From Dirofilaria immitis (taxonomy: Eukaryota; Nematoda; Chromadorea; Rhabditida; Onchocercidae), in contig JAKNDB010000079.1 in NCBI GenBank assembly GCA_024305405.1, positions 1,236,001-1,300,000 of the forward strand: 64,000 bases of DNA, given 5' to 3'. Below, one piece after another: positions 1 through 13,038 of the stretch (the first letter of the stretch is position 1; each line of letters begins with the position of its first letter). The translations under genes and the position numbers were made by a program. The notes under the pieces are model-generated. The model saw nothing but the letters and a program-made list of their open reading frames with translations, did not search any database and had not been told where the DNA came from.

Positions 1-125
1 CAAAGTTCATTCTAATCCAAAAGATCGATGTAAAATTTTATGAATTTTCAATGAATATATTGTTATTGCTAAGCTCTCTTATCTCCTCGTTTCCCAACCT
101 GTCTTGCCATTACTCTTTGTTCGAG

Positions 126-176
126 ATTTCTGTAGCTTTTGCGGTTCTTTATTACCATTCAGTCCATCCAGCCTAG
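126..176 (+). pseudogene. Isolated zinc-ribbon exon, resembles N-terminus of RNA polymerase I subunit RPA12
   Basis: Between an acceptor-like TTCGAG and a donor GTAATC, 51 bases translate (phase 1 in, phase 1 out) as DFCSFCGSLLPFSPSSLG. This resembles the first half of the N-terminal zinc ribbon of RPA12/POLR1H: a CxxC pair followed by G-x-L-L-P and a short loop. The interval is also richer in C and T than the DNA around it. I found no second CxxC exon and no C-terminal RSADEGQT-like zinc ribbon on the plus strand downstream, so this is either an exon relic, a duplicated exon, or chance. The CxxCGxLLP pattern is seen; the family name is inference. Confidence 0.3.
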
Positions 177-2578
177 GTAATCCTACTATTCGTGAATACT
201 GCAAGTTGAAAATAGAAATTACGAATACTTTGAAGCATGCTTTCAAATACTATTTTTCTTTAAAAACAATTCTCAGAAAATTTACTTCAACCATGAAAAA
301 TATTGTATTCAGAAATTTTTAGAATTTTTTCAAATATTCAAATTTCTGATTGTTCGAAATTTTGGAAAAGATGAAAGAAAAAACATGTCAAACGAGGTAT
401 CTAAATTTCTTCGAAGATCATCTTCCAATAAAATTTTTCACAGATGGGATAATTAATTAATAATTGTTTAAAACGATCGTAACTAGTGAATTAAAATTTC
501 AATTTTGCAAGTGAAAATGTTTTGAAGATATAAGAAACAAATTATAATCGACAGATTAGAGCATAGATTTTCCTAAGCTTTTACAATATCGTTGGAAATA
601 TCTGAAACATTTTTAAAATTTAAATTGAAAATCAATTGAGCAATTTTTAAGCCTTTATTTGCAATTGGGAATTGGAATATTATATAGGAAATTTTCCAGA
701 ATTTATAGAATGAAAAATCGTTTTAAGAATACGTTGGAATGATTGTATCGAATGCAGTAAAATGTGACATCGAAAATAATTGATGGTATCTGTAAAATTT
801 CATAGATTTTTATGCGATGTTTCGAAATCAAGGAAAGAAAAATTAAGTCAAATGATTAAGAACAGTCGATCGAGACTCTAAGAACCTGGATACAAAAACA
901 GATTTTAAGATTTCGAGAAGCAAAAATGATTTAATTTGAATAAAAAGATGAAGAGTTTCAATAATTCAACTTGAATTCTCATTTCTACATTATCACATGT
1001 GTTTTCCATTATTATAAAAAATACTACTTTGCAATCTTTTTTATTATATTAAAATTTATGCTTTGCTTTTATTAAATACTTTATAATTGTAAATTTTAAG
1101 CATATCTGGAAATAATGATAGTAACAATTTTTAAGAAGCAAATTTATTTATTATATAATCTGTATGTAATTGATTAAATTAATTTGTGCAAATAATTAAT
1201 TATTCAAAAGTGAAAAGAAATTTTTTTACGTTCATACTCATTTCTAACGATACTTAATTCTTTTATTCGTTTTTAAACATTCATTTAATTTTCATCATAT
1301 TATATATTCAATATTTCTGCATGTTTCTGTTTTAATTAATATACTAATTACTTGTATGTATGATATTTAAAAAAAAATATAATAACTCAATTATTTATCA
1401 TCCATTCTCATATATCTATCATCAATCATTTTCATTTCAGCTATTTTATTCCTGCTGTAGAATTGTCACTATGAACATTTAAAAAAAATTGGTTAATTAA
1501 GTGATAGTGATTCTTTTATCAAGATTTGATAAGCACTGCTTCCAAGTGTATTATTTACATGATGTTATTACAAGCAAAAAACAACTATTTGAGCATTTTA
1601 TTATGACAACAAATTTATGGGTAAATAATATTGCAATAGATAGCATTACTGTATCATAATTTATTTATTTTATTATCGATCTGCAATTTATTTATTTCCA
1701 TTATTGAAGTAAAATTATTTCCATTATTAAGTTATAATTCATTCATTTTGATGGCTGATATAACAATTACTTACTTCCATTACTAAAGTATAAATTATTT
1801 TATAATTAAAATATAAGTATTTTAAATTCTACAAATAAACCGAAACATAGACATAATCTAAATAATTTCTTATTTTATCTCAAATATATCTTTCCATCTA
1901 TCGTCTTTCTTCGTTAAGAAATGAATTTATTTTAATGATATTTAATAACTGTAACTACAATATAAGCATAAGTAAATATAAACTATAATTAAACTTGTTA
2001 AACTTATCATTGCAACATAGAAATATAATCGAATAAAATATTTTAGCAAATAGATAAAAAGGGATTTTCACTTTATATTAGTCTTTGATATGGATACTTA
2101 TCAACTGATAGCAACTGATTCTCTTGTTGCTGTGCAAAATAAATTGATAATGCAATCCAAGTATTTTAATTAATTCAACTTCAATTAAACCTGACCGTAT
2201 TAAACATATTTAGATCAGTTTTCATCACTAATCGTTTTGACTTTTCCAATGCAACGAATGAATTAAATTTAACTTCAAGTTTGATCATTATTAATAAAAA
2301 ATTTGAATAAATCGACCGAAAGTAATAAATCAATGTTAAATGGTTGATTACGAGATGTTTCGATGTAAAACATTGAAAGCGAATGTTTGCTATCACTATC
2401 AATACTGAATTATTGTAAAACAATGAATGATTATAAATGAAATAAATTTTATTATGATTGTAAAACAATGAAATGAAAACAAATCGTTATCGTAAAATTA
2501 TTCCTAATAATAATACTTAGAAAATGAGATTCAACGTAGAAGAATTCATAAATTTGGGTATTATCGAAATAGCCTTCT
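177..2578. other. AT-rich region without a recognised gene (3' flank of kri-1)
   Basis: About 2.4 kb of AT-rich sequence with only short chance reading frames. It includes the 3' untranslated and downstream region of kri-1, whose stop codon is at 2579-2581 on the minus strand. I saw no RNA gene, tandem array or further conserved exon. Confidence 0.6.
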
Positions 2579-5500
2579 TCATTCATTATCACTTCTTAGT
2601 CTTGTTAACAGACTATTGATATGACTTGCCTGAAAATAATTTTTTATAATCAACGAGATAAAATAAACGAATATGTGATAAGACTCATTACAATTATTGG
2701 ATTTTTTTTTGATAAAATCAACTGCGATCATTAAATATGCAAATTTGATTAAGTGTACCAAAGAATATGCAAATTATTGTTTTAAAATTTATTTATATAT
2801 TAAAATAAAAGAGTAAAAAATTTCGAATTATCGGATCCAAATTTTCTCTTTTCTTTATGAAGAAAGTTGCGAAAAAAGACCATAAAGCATCAAGATAAAA
2901 TAAGCATCTTAAAATAAGCATCTTTTTGAGTGAATTAAATCAATTATAATTAATATATTAATAGGTCAATATCATCCCTGACATTTTATTAAAATTTTTA
3001 ATTTAAAATCCAAGAAAAATTTTTATTTTAAATTAAAACAAGTATTAAAAGAATCAAATGAATAAAATATTAACTTGAGGAGTACTAAGAGTAAGATCAA
3101 CATCAGGCTTTGCGTGTATTTGAAGATATGGTCGATCATTTTTCATCATCCACGTTAAATTTTTCAACGGATAACTCTGGAAGAGAGTTTTCATCTGTGC
3201 ATTAATCAAATGTAAACCATAATCGTTTACGCCGGCATGTACTGGTAAACTAACTTTGGCTGGCTGCAATTAAGCAATAAAACAAATTATATTACAAAAT
3301 TAATATTAATATTATTATTATTAAATTTAATAACAATGTTTAAAAATTGAAAAGACAAAATAAAATTATTATTATTATTTTAAAATTGAATTAATTGCAA
3401 TAAAATTAAAAAAAAAAAAAAGAAATATTAAAGAAGACTCGTAAAATTATTATGTTTAGATATTATGAAAATTAATAACTAATTAGAATACGAAAGAAAT
3501 AAGAAATAATAATACAAAAGGAAACTTTTTACAAATTTTATATTTAATAATAACATAATAAGGTGGAATTTTACACCTATTTTGTCTTCCTTTTTCCTCA
3601 ATAAGAGAATAAATTAATTATGCAGAGACAAGCATATTTTTAATTTGAAAACTGTCATCCTTTTTGATATGTTATTTATAAGAATATTATGCGATAAATA
3701 ATAATAGAGGATTTCTTCATTTATTATATTATATTTTATTTGTCGAATTGAAATAAATTTAATGCAATGAAACTTTTTTAAAAAACTTCAATCAATAATG
3801 ATACATTTGAAATTATTAAATTAAAATTAAAATATAATTCCTATATAAAAATGGAAAATTAAAGAAAAAAAAAAAAGAATGAGAAAGTATAAATAACCTT
3901 GCTCATAAAAGCGATAGCATCAAAAAATGTTGCGCCATAAACGCTGAAACGCCAACAAATTTGTAAAAATTCTTGTTGCAATTTGATTAAATTAGTTCGT
4001 TTTCGTGCTTTATGTTCAAATTCAATCCGTGATCGCATTTGTTTCAGATTACTTTCTGTTTCCGGTAATCGATGTATAGGTATTACTGAACTTAACATTT
4101 GTTCTCTGAAAAAATGTGAATATTTATTCATCTTCGTATTTCTTGTAAATGATCAGAAGAAAGTGACATATGATGATATAATATTATTTTTCCAACATTT
4201 TTAACGATAAAAATGCTATAAAATTTTTATTAAAATTAAGTATCTTTTTGAAATTATGTAAAAGTCTCATCATTGTAATTATTAAATTAATATTAATTCT
4301 AATAGAATAAATTATTCCACTACTTTCTTCTTTTAATCATATTAAATTATTATTAATTTTAAAAATATAACGCTAACGTTAGTTGAATATTAGCACCATA
4401 AATGATATGTAACATGATAGCAGCAAGTGAAGTGAGGTCATGATCCGAACACGGATACAATCCTTTGAGATAATTAAGGCGGCATTCATCGTACAATAGA
4501 GAAAGTGCCATTGGCGTTAATACTGCCTTAATATATCATATAAAGAATACTATTTGATAATATCAAAATAAATCATTTATCTAATTTAATGCAAATGATA
4601 ATTTCATTATTAAATTATCGATTTAGTTCCGTTATATTAAAATAACTTTTATTTTTTTGTTTCATACTGTAAACTAATATTAGGAAAATTATTCATAAAT
4701 GTGGAGTAATTATTAGTCTAATTAATTAAAATATCAAATGAATCGTATTTTCATAACAATTTAAAAAAGAAAAATTCTTTTCACTTTCTTAGCGGATAAT
4801 TTAATTCCTAAAAAACATTCTCTTTCTCGTTATTATTCCAAAACATTCTTTTTCTCGTTATTATTCAAAAACATTCTCTTTTTCTCGTTATTATTCATTT
4901 TTGCGATGATATATATGTAAAATAAGAATTCTTTTTTTCGCTTCTCAAAAATGAATTTGAACAGAAAATATCGAAATGAATTAATTTTATAAATTGATGT
5001 CAGATTGGAATGAATTAGAATCGCAATTATTGCAATAAATTTTCCTGTATTTTCACTTAATTGAAGAAAATTTTGACATATATCTTAAGTTCAATTTGAT
5101 GCTAATTTCATTAACATCAAATTGAACTCAATAATTTAAAAAAAAGAAACAAAAATCATTCATGCCATTTTTTCTTTTTGCAAAGTTAAACGAGCATCTC
5201 GACGAAAGAAAATTTTCGGTGTATCACCATCATTTGATTGAATTTCTTCATTTCCAAATTTGGCTACTTTATTTTTCCACTTATTCATATGTAGCAAAGG
5301 CTTGTGATCTGCTTTTAATTGCAAACCTGGAAATTTTCTAACGATAGTTTTGCTTCTTCATTTTCTTTGTATTATTCCTTTATTTGTGTATGTTTAAAAA
5401 AACAGCTAAAATTATTAATTGGATTAAGAATCTGAAATTTTATACTTAGGATTTATAATGATCGAAAGGATGTATTTATTAGGTTTGAAACTTGGACAAT

Positions 5501-6574
5501 CTTTGAAACTTAGTTTCCATGTGAAGATCAATGAACTTACTCAAACGATCTGAACAAATCCACATTGCAAATAATTTTCCACTATCACTGTTAAATTTCA
5601 ATTCTTTGCACATTTCGATACGCAATTCTTCAGCTGTTGTGTCTTGGCCATGTGTAAGTAATAATTGAGCATTACCACCATCCATTAATTCTACCTAAAA
5701 AAGACAATATACGAAACAAAAATACCACAATTAATAATTAAAATTAAGAAATTAAAAACAAAAAACTTATCATTTTTGATTTAATGAAAAATTAATGAGC
5801 ATATGAATGGCATAAATGATGCTTATAAGAATTCAATTCTTAATTTATACGCTTCAATTCAATTTAATTTCAATAAAATGATCGTTATTCCTAAGATGGA
5901 TTTTTGAATAAATTAAAATTTTTCGAATATTACTTAATTTTTGTGATAATATTATTGAAACAGTGCTTTGTCAGGAAAATTGAAAATTATAAAATTTAAT
6001 CATTACTTAATAGAAAATCCATTTCAAGTTTCTAACAGATTTTGTTAATTGTTCTATACATTTTCAAGTTTTTTCGATTTTAAGAATTATTTCAACATTC
6101 GAGTTTAGAGTATTCATTCTAATGATTTGCAGCCTAAGCCTAAGCCTAATATAATATATGTTTTGTTATCAGTACATTTTTAAATCAAAAATTTATTAGC
6201 ATTTTTATACAATTTTTAAATTCCAAAATTACAATTTTATTTGATTTTTTCGTTTTTTAAAATTTTTTCATCAACTTACTTATGTAAATTTTGTACAAAG
6301 ATGAAATGATCGCAACTTTAATAATTAAAAAACAGAAGAGACAGAATGTACTCAATACACCACGAAACAATAAATAAATAAATAATTATAGAAATGAATT
6401 ACTTGTATTTTATTAAGTCGTTTCCAATTAAGTAACAATTTCGTCACCTTTTGATATTCTATCTTAGGTACACAAGCACAAACATCTATAGGTCGTCGCT
6501 CACTACTATCTTTTGCATCCTTAAATAAATTAAATAAATAGAAAAACAAAATTTATACACTACTAATTTTCCTC

Positions 6575-6607
<33 letters not shown>

Positions 6608-9600
6608 GAAAAGAAATTGACATATATTATGATTAAAATTTATAACATTAATATCATTTAATAATTAATACAATTATATACCACGTTAATTTTTGAGTGT
6701 GAAAGTAACAATTCGACCATATAAACATTTCCCTGTAATGCTGCAAAATGCAACGCTGTTGAACCAACTTTATTTGAAGCGTTTACATCTGTACCTTGAT
6801 GCAGTAATAATGTCTAAAACCGATTATTAATCACTGATCAATAATTAATATTCCTTTTTTGAATTAAAAATCGCAAAAAAATTTGATAAAAATTTATATT
6901 CTCTATGATAATAATATACAATATAAAAATTATCATATTTTTTATCATTTATTTGCAATTTACGTTCTAAATATAAAATCGCGCTTTCAGTTCCCATTTT
7001 ATGCATATTCAAAAATTAAAAGATTTATTATTTCTACATATTTGAAAAAGTAGGATTTTGTTTTTACTTTTTAAGTTTTTTGAAAAATAGCATAAGAATA
7101 AAATAATATTTTTCAATTATATTAAATTAGAAATTGAATCGCAATATCTCTGCTATTTGGATAATGTTATATTATTATTGAATTCAGATTTTAACATTTA
7201 TAAAGCTATATGTCAATTATTGGAATATAAAATATAATTATGAAAATCAATTTTACATTTGAAATGTTTGTGCAGATAATGCTACATGTTAAAATAGCAG
7301 AAACTTTATTTGATTAAATTTCAACTTTCATTTTTTCCAATGAAAAACTTTTTAATTATTACTGTCGGAAAATCGAAATAATCTATAAGAAATATATAAA
7401 AATCGTTAGGGAAAATTTTGAGAACTGCCCTAAATATCTTGAAGTTTACTTAAGAAAACAAAATGCATCTCATTTTGATTTCAATCGTTCATAAATTCAT
7501 CCATTTTAATTATTCTATATTGATTAATACATTTCGTATATATTGAAAAATCAAAATAATCTATAACAAATATATCCAATTAATCAAATTATTTTTACAT
7601 GATTTATCATCTAACATAAACGAATTGTTATCATATCTAATGTAACGAATCATTTATCTAATTTTACATTTTGTTCTATACAAAGCTTAGATGCAATGTT
7701 TAAAGTATAGTAATCTGTACTACTTCTCTGGAATGTTGTAATGATCGAAATTTTGCGCACATTTGAATGTTGTCCATTTCACATTCTTTAAAAGATAACT
7801 ATATCTTTTTTTTTTGATAAATAAACCCATTATATAACTAATGTGTGATAAACCATCACTTTGCCACAAACACCAAGGATCAACGATACAAAAATGAGAT
7901 TCTCGCGATTAGCTGGCATTTTTAACAGGTAGTAGTTATTCAATTAAACAACATGGACAGTCAATTGACCGTTTCCACTCTTACATCATTCGACTGCTAA
8001 TCTCCTTCTCTCTTATCCTTAACTTAAAAAACACTCATGTTTTACTCACGCTGTTAAGCATCCTTCCATTTGTTCTGTTTAGCGCAATCATTACCGAATA
8101 AAATTCATCATGATTGATTCTTTTTAATTCGGAGATTTAATTACCCAAGTTTTGAGACTACAACAAAGAAAGCTATATCCTAACGTATCTCTCGTCATAT
8201 CAAATTTTACAATAATTCAACATTCATTGTTCATTCTAGTGCTTTTTTTTGTCATTCAAGTAGCTGCTACTATAAGGACATCATGTATTTTAGGTAAAAC
8301 AGGTTTTTTTTCCTTTTAATTTATATAATCAATTTCAATATTTTTATAAATCGTAGTAACATTTCCTACAACGAAATTATAATATACTACGAAAATTGTT
8401 GACTGTGACAGAGTATCAGAAAATAAAATAATTTCATAAAATCAAATTTTTAAAATCATATATAATATATATATATATACGTACATACCTCCGTTGCTTC
8501 CAAATTATTATAAAAAACGGAATAATGTAATGGTGTCCAAGATGCATTATCTTTTTCATTTGCCGTCATACCTTGTGCTAATAATCGTCTACAAAAATAT
8601 TTTAATATGAAATTTAAACCTAAATATCAAATTATATTTCATGCAGTCATGGTTAAAATTTCAATTACATTAAAAGAAATTGTTTTAAATTAAATATTAT
8701 ACCTTATATCACTAACGCTATTATCATGTGCAGCTTTATGTAATGGATATTTTTCAGACCAACATTCACCATTTGAACTTGATGATGACGATATACTTTC
8801 TCGAAATGTTACACCTTTGGCATAATATTGTGCCTGCAAATTGGTTTAGTAATTTTAAAATATTCGTAAAAATTATTATGATTTGTAAATTATTCCATAT
8901 CTTCATTGTAATAATCAAAAGTCATATATCATATCATGAAAATAAAGAAAAAAAAAGTCAATTTTTGAATATCATTTTGATATTATTGCCCGATCTTATA
9001 GATTTATTCGATTTATAACATGAACTTCAGTTAAAGACAAAAATAATTTAGAAAATAACAATCTGGAATACTAATCGTGTTAATATTATCGTAGTATGAA
9101 CTGATATCCATTCTTTGGTACAAATTAATAATAAAATTTCATAAATATTTTTCTTATAATAATTTAGTTTGTAACAAGAGCAAATAAACCAAAAAAAAAA
9201 AAGATAATTTCATTATTATTAATTACCTCATTAGCGTTATCGTAATGCAGACCGGTACCGAAGAGTGGATTAATTATAAACATATCGTACTTATCGTAAC
9301 CCATCATTTTGGCTCGTGCATTATTACTTCGTCGCACTTCCTCAGCTAAATCACATGATTTCTTTGTACTACTTGGATTCCGATCATAATCCATTATTCG
9401 TCTGTTAAATAAAAAAACGGTAGAAAAAAAAACGAAAAAAGAAAACAAATTAAAATAATTTTGCAAATTTCTTAAAAATTTCCATAATATTTTTAATTAA
9501 AAGTAAAATAAGAAATTTTTTTTTGATTTGAAATAGTTTCATTTTCATAATTTTGTTATGTGCCAATTTAAAAAATAAAATTTATGAGAAAAAATAGGGA

Positions 9601-11901
9601 AAGTTTTGAAACAAGCATCTGTTAATCCTTTTTAAATAAACTAAAATTTATCACGATTTTTGAAAGTTATTCGGAAGAGTCATGCAGCAATAAATATTAG
9701 ATAGTGAAAATTTTAAATTAAGAATCAGAATGCTTGAAAATATTTCATACTTATGGCATAGTGAAGAATGTTCATTTTCATAAGCTGGATTATGCGCACA
9801 TTCGCGAATTCGCATCTTTGCAGCTGATAAAAGAAAAAATCGAGCAAGAAATTTCGTATCTTTACATTGTTGATCGTGAAGCCATCTAAAGATATTAATA
9901 ATTATATATTAAAAATTTTATTGACATAAATGCATTTGATGCTTCTATATAATTAAGGAAAATATGCACAGGTTAATTTCTTTAAGGAAATTATTATTAA
10001 TCATCAAAAAAGCAAATTGATTTTTGGAATAAATGAATTCATAGAAGAAAAAAATTATTTCATTCAAATAAAAGATTATTTTCGAACTGAAATATTAGAA
10101 TATGAGTATTTGTATAATCGATAACTACAATTACTCTTTTCTACAGAATTTTTGACAATTTGAAGATCGAAAATGTTTTGTCTTTATCCTATAAAACTAA
10201 TGGCTTTTGAAGTTATCGTGAAAAAAATATTAAAGTCAACGTGAAGAAAAATTTGACGAAAAAAATTTGGGTACAAATAGTATAATCATGCCTTTGTTGC
10301 CTTTTTTAAAACCAAATTTAAATGGAAAAAAATTTTTTATCAGCAAATTTTTTGAAATGTACGGTCATGATGTCGTACATAAATAAATTAAAATAACGAA
10401 CTAATAAAATTTTCTAAGTAAAATAACTGAAAAAGAATCACAGAATTCTTCACCGTTTTTCTTTAAATTCCTGAAACAGGTATTTGAAAAGCTTACCATC
10501 ACTTTAAAAAACTCTTGAAATTGAAATAATCTAATAATTTCTATGGAATATTATGTACGAAATACTAAGATTCTCCGGCAAATCGATAAAAATGTAATAG
10601 CATAAATTATTATAAGCCAGACTTATTTGGATCATATTTTGGATCAAGTTTTGGATCATATTTAACTAGAAACTAGAAAATGAACAAAAAGCAGAGAAAT
10701 GAGATAGATGAAAAATTATAAATCAGTTGAAAATCGAAATTAAACCTTTCAAGTTGTAAAATACAATGACATGTTTCTACTGAGAATGAATTAGGATCAG
10801 CTTGGCAATGCGTGGAAACTGAAGAAAGTGTTTCAAAACGGCCAATTTTAGTCAAATTTGTAAATCCATTTTCTATAAATATCATACATTGATCTTTTGA
10901 TGATAAATATAACTTGCACATATTGAAAATGATTTATTAGTTAAATGAAAGATGCAATTACCTATGTAATATGAACTTTATTTCATAAAATAAAATAAGT
11001 AAAAAAAGACTAATTAGTGAGTAATTACGATTTCACAATAATAATAATATGATATTTAAATAAGAAGCACTATTATTTTTAATCATGGTATTTTAATAGA
11101 TAATATATGCAAAAATAAAGCAAAAAAATTTAAATAAAAAATGGTAGAATTTGAAAAGAATTTACCATTCTCAATAAGTGGTATACAATATAATGCAAGT
11201 TGTGCAGATGCAGTATATGATGATCTATCTTGAATTAATTCATTATCATCCCATAACGGTATTTCGAATGTTCGACGTGGCCATTTTCTAAAACTCTTTG
11301 ACGAATTAATAATAATAGGAATAATTAATAATAACGATAATAATAATAAACAATAATAATCAAGGTTAAAGTATAAGTTTTCAAAAATCTTAAAACAGAT
11401 AAGATGATAATCATACTAAAATCATGCAGATCACAAAAAGTTAATAAATTTGCTTTTTTATGGAAGGGAAAATTTGAGGAAATATGAACGGATATCTATT
11501 AAAATATATAAGAAAGGAAAAAAACCTGCAATGATGTTGTACGAAACTTAATGCTATTTCAGCGGGATCATGATTAGACGGTACGCGACAATGCGGTAAT
11601 TGCATTCGAATTTCATGTCGTAATGACGAGGATGGCTCATTAAATAGAAGCACTTCAAAAGCATCTGTATTAATTTTAGAAGATTTTTTTCTTGCATTCG
11701 TACTATTGCTATTATTATTTCCATTTCAAATCATGAATCCTAAAATTTAAGATTTATTAATTATTCGACCAATTTATTAATATAAAATTTTTAAGTGTAT
11801 CAATTATCCGATTAATTCATCAAATTTATCTTAATATTTCCAAATATTACTTTTCGTAAACCATTTTTCGGTTTTATTTCAAGAAGTATATATGAGTAAT
11901 G
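2579..11901 (-). CDS. kri-1: KRI-1, KRIT1/CCM1 homologue (NPxY, ankyrin, FERM scaffold); 5' end missing
   Basis: Scaffold protein of the cerebral cavernous malformation family; in C. elegans KRI-1 acts in germline-to-intestine longevity and apoptosis signalling. Exons read on the minus strand: 11862-11901, 11526-11664, 11166-11287, 10746-10912, 9751-9885, 9227-9401, 8703-8833, 8489-8588, 6682-6813, 6403-6519, 5541-5694, 5166-5326, 4378-4526, 3898-4105, 3075-3263, 2579-2629; about 720 codons against 736 in human. Order: Nudix-like N-terminus (EIKPKN, AFEVLLFNEP), NPAY near residue 190, NPLFG near 244, ankyrin repeats about 260-420, then a FERM domain (MDGGNAQ, FAMWICSDRL, KIFFRRDARL, VYGATFF, GVNDYGLHL). 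The initiator exon upstream of 11901 was not found. The 11166/10912 junction does not keep frame as read, and the 5166/4526 intron looks GC-AG. Family assignment is firm; exon edges are by eye. Confidence 0.92.
4811..4896. repeat. Three-copy short tandem repeat in a kri-1 intron
   Basis: Three imperfect copies of a roughly 28-base unit (AACATTCTCTTTCTCGTTAT followed by TATTC) stand head to tail inside the kri-1 intron 4527-5165. The copies differ by one or two bases in their T-runs. Confidence 0.85.
6578..6604. repeat. (TA)n microsatellite in a kri-1 intron
   Basis: Uninterrupted TA dinucleotide run between the ankyrin exons 6682-6813 and 6403-6519 of kri-1. Confidence 0.9.
7406..7944 (+). 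repeat. Inverted dispersed repeat, copy A (in a kri-1 intron)
   Basis: About 539 bases that reappear in reverse complement at 18957-19493 with only a handful of substitutions and small run-length differences. Matching begins at TTAGGGAAAATTTTGAGAAC and ends at GTAGTAGTTATTCAAT; sequence diverges abruptly on both sides. No terminal inverted repeats, target-site duplication or conserved protein were seen. It lies in the kri-1 intron between exons 8489-8588 and 6682-6813. Near-identity implies a recent duplication or transposition, or gene conversion between the copies. Confidence 0.95.
8134..8156 (+). other. SL1 spliced-leader-like sequence
   Basis: The plus strand matches the 22-base nematode SL1 leader along its full length, apart from one substitution at its second base and one extra T in the TTT run near its 3' end. 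A functional SL RNA gene needs a splice donor (GT) right after the leader and an Sm site; here the leader is followed by ACTACAAC, so it is not an intact SL RNA gene. It could be a decayed SL gene or the 5' end of a reverse-transcribed trans-spliced mRNA. It lies in the same kri-1 intron as inverted repeat copy A, 190 bases away. Confidence 0.7.
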
Positions 11902-12943
11902 CTTGAATCATTTCAGGTCTCCTACTTTTTTTTGTTGATAGAATTTATTTTAGAAAAAATTTGAGATAATCTTACTTAATCAATAATAAACATTAATCGA
12001 CTGATTTATTTATGATATACATCATAAAAACGAAATTTCGTCTAAACTCATTTACTTCCCTTTGAATAAGATAAAGTTACAGCATACGTAATGTTATCTT
12101 AATTCATCTTCTACAATATGTATCACATTTATATTTTAATTTATTAAAATATATTACAAATTTATAACATAATTGTCTGATAAATATATTCATTACAAAT
12201 GTTGTAATAAAGAATATTTTCATCTTATATTATTAAAAATTTAATTTCTAATAAGTATTATATTTATATTATAGTATGCATCCTTTTAGACTATAATACA
12301 AAATATGTTAAAAGAGAAATATAAGTAAAAGCATATGATATTATGAATCATTCTTGTGAAGTAATTTTTAAAATATCGATTGTTAAAGAAAACGAAAAGA
12401 GAGAAGTACAGGAAAAAAACAAAACGATATTTTATGACATTTTTAATTACAAAAAAAAAATTTATGAATGAAAAAAAAGTGACAGATGATAAATGGAAGT
12501 GATAAGTATGTGAATGAAATTTGACTGAAATGAAAATAATTTGGGAATGATAATAGAAATGAATCTAAAAGATAGTCAGTCAGATGTTAAAAATAATAAT
12601 AGAAATGAGGATAATCTAAAGATATGAGGAATAATAATAAGTTTAAATAATATGACAAGAAACAGTAATGAATAAGAAGAATTGATTGGAGGTAAAAAGA
12701 AAGACAGGAAGAAAGAAATGAAAGGTAAGGTCTGAAAGGGTGTGGTCGTCGATTTTCAAATTATATAATGTCTTCTTTTCAATCAACTCATTATTTTATT
12801 TTCTTTTCCTTTACTTTATTTTTTAAAATTTTTTTACCAAATGAATGAAAATCTGCATATAATGTGCCTAATGCATGCATTATATACAATATATATTTTG
12901 TATATAATTAATAATTACTTTAATTATTAATTACTTACATTGA

Positions 12944-13038
12944 ACATACATACATACACATACATACACACAAACATACATACATAAATAAACAGATAAA
13001 GATATATATATATATATGTATGTATGTAAATATGTATG
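12944..13038. repeat. CATA/TATA/TATG microsatellite cluster
   Basis: Tracts of CATA repeats are followed by a TA run and then TATG repeats. The CATA and TATG blocks are mutually complementary and could fold back on one another. Confidence 0.85.
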
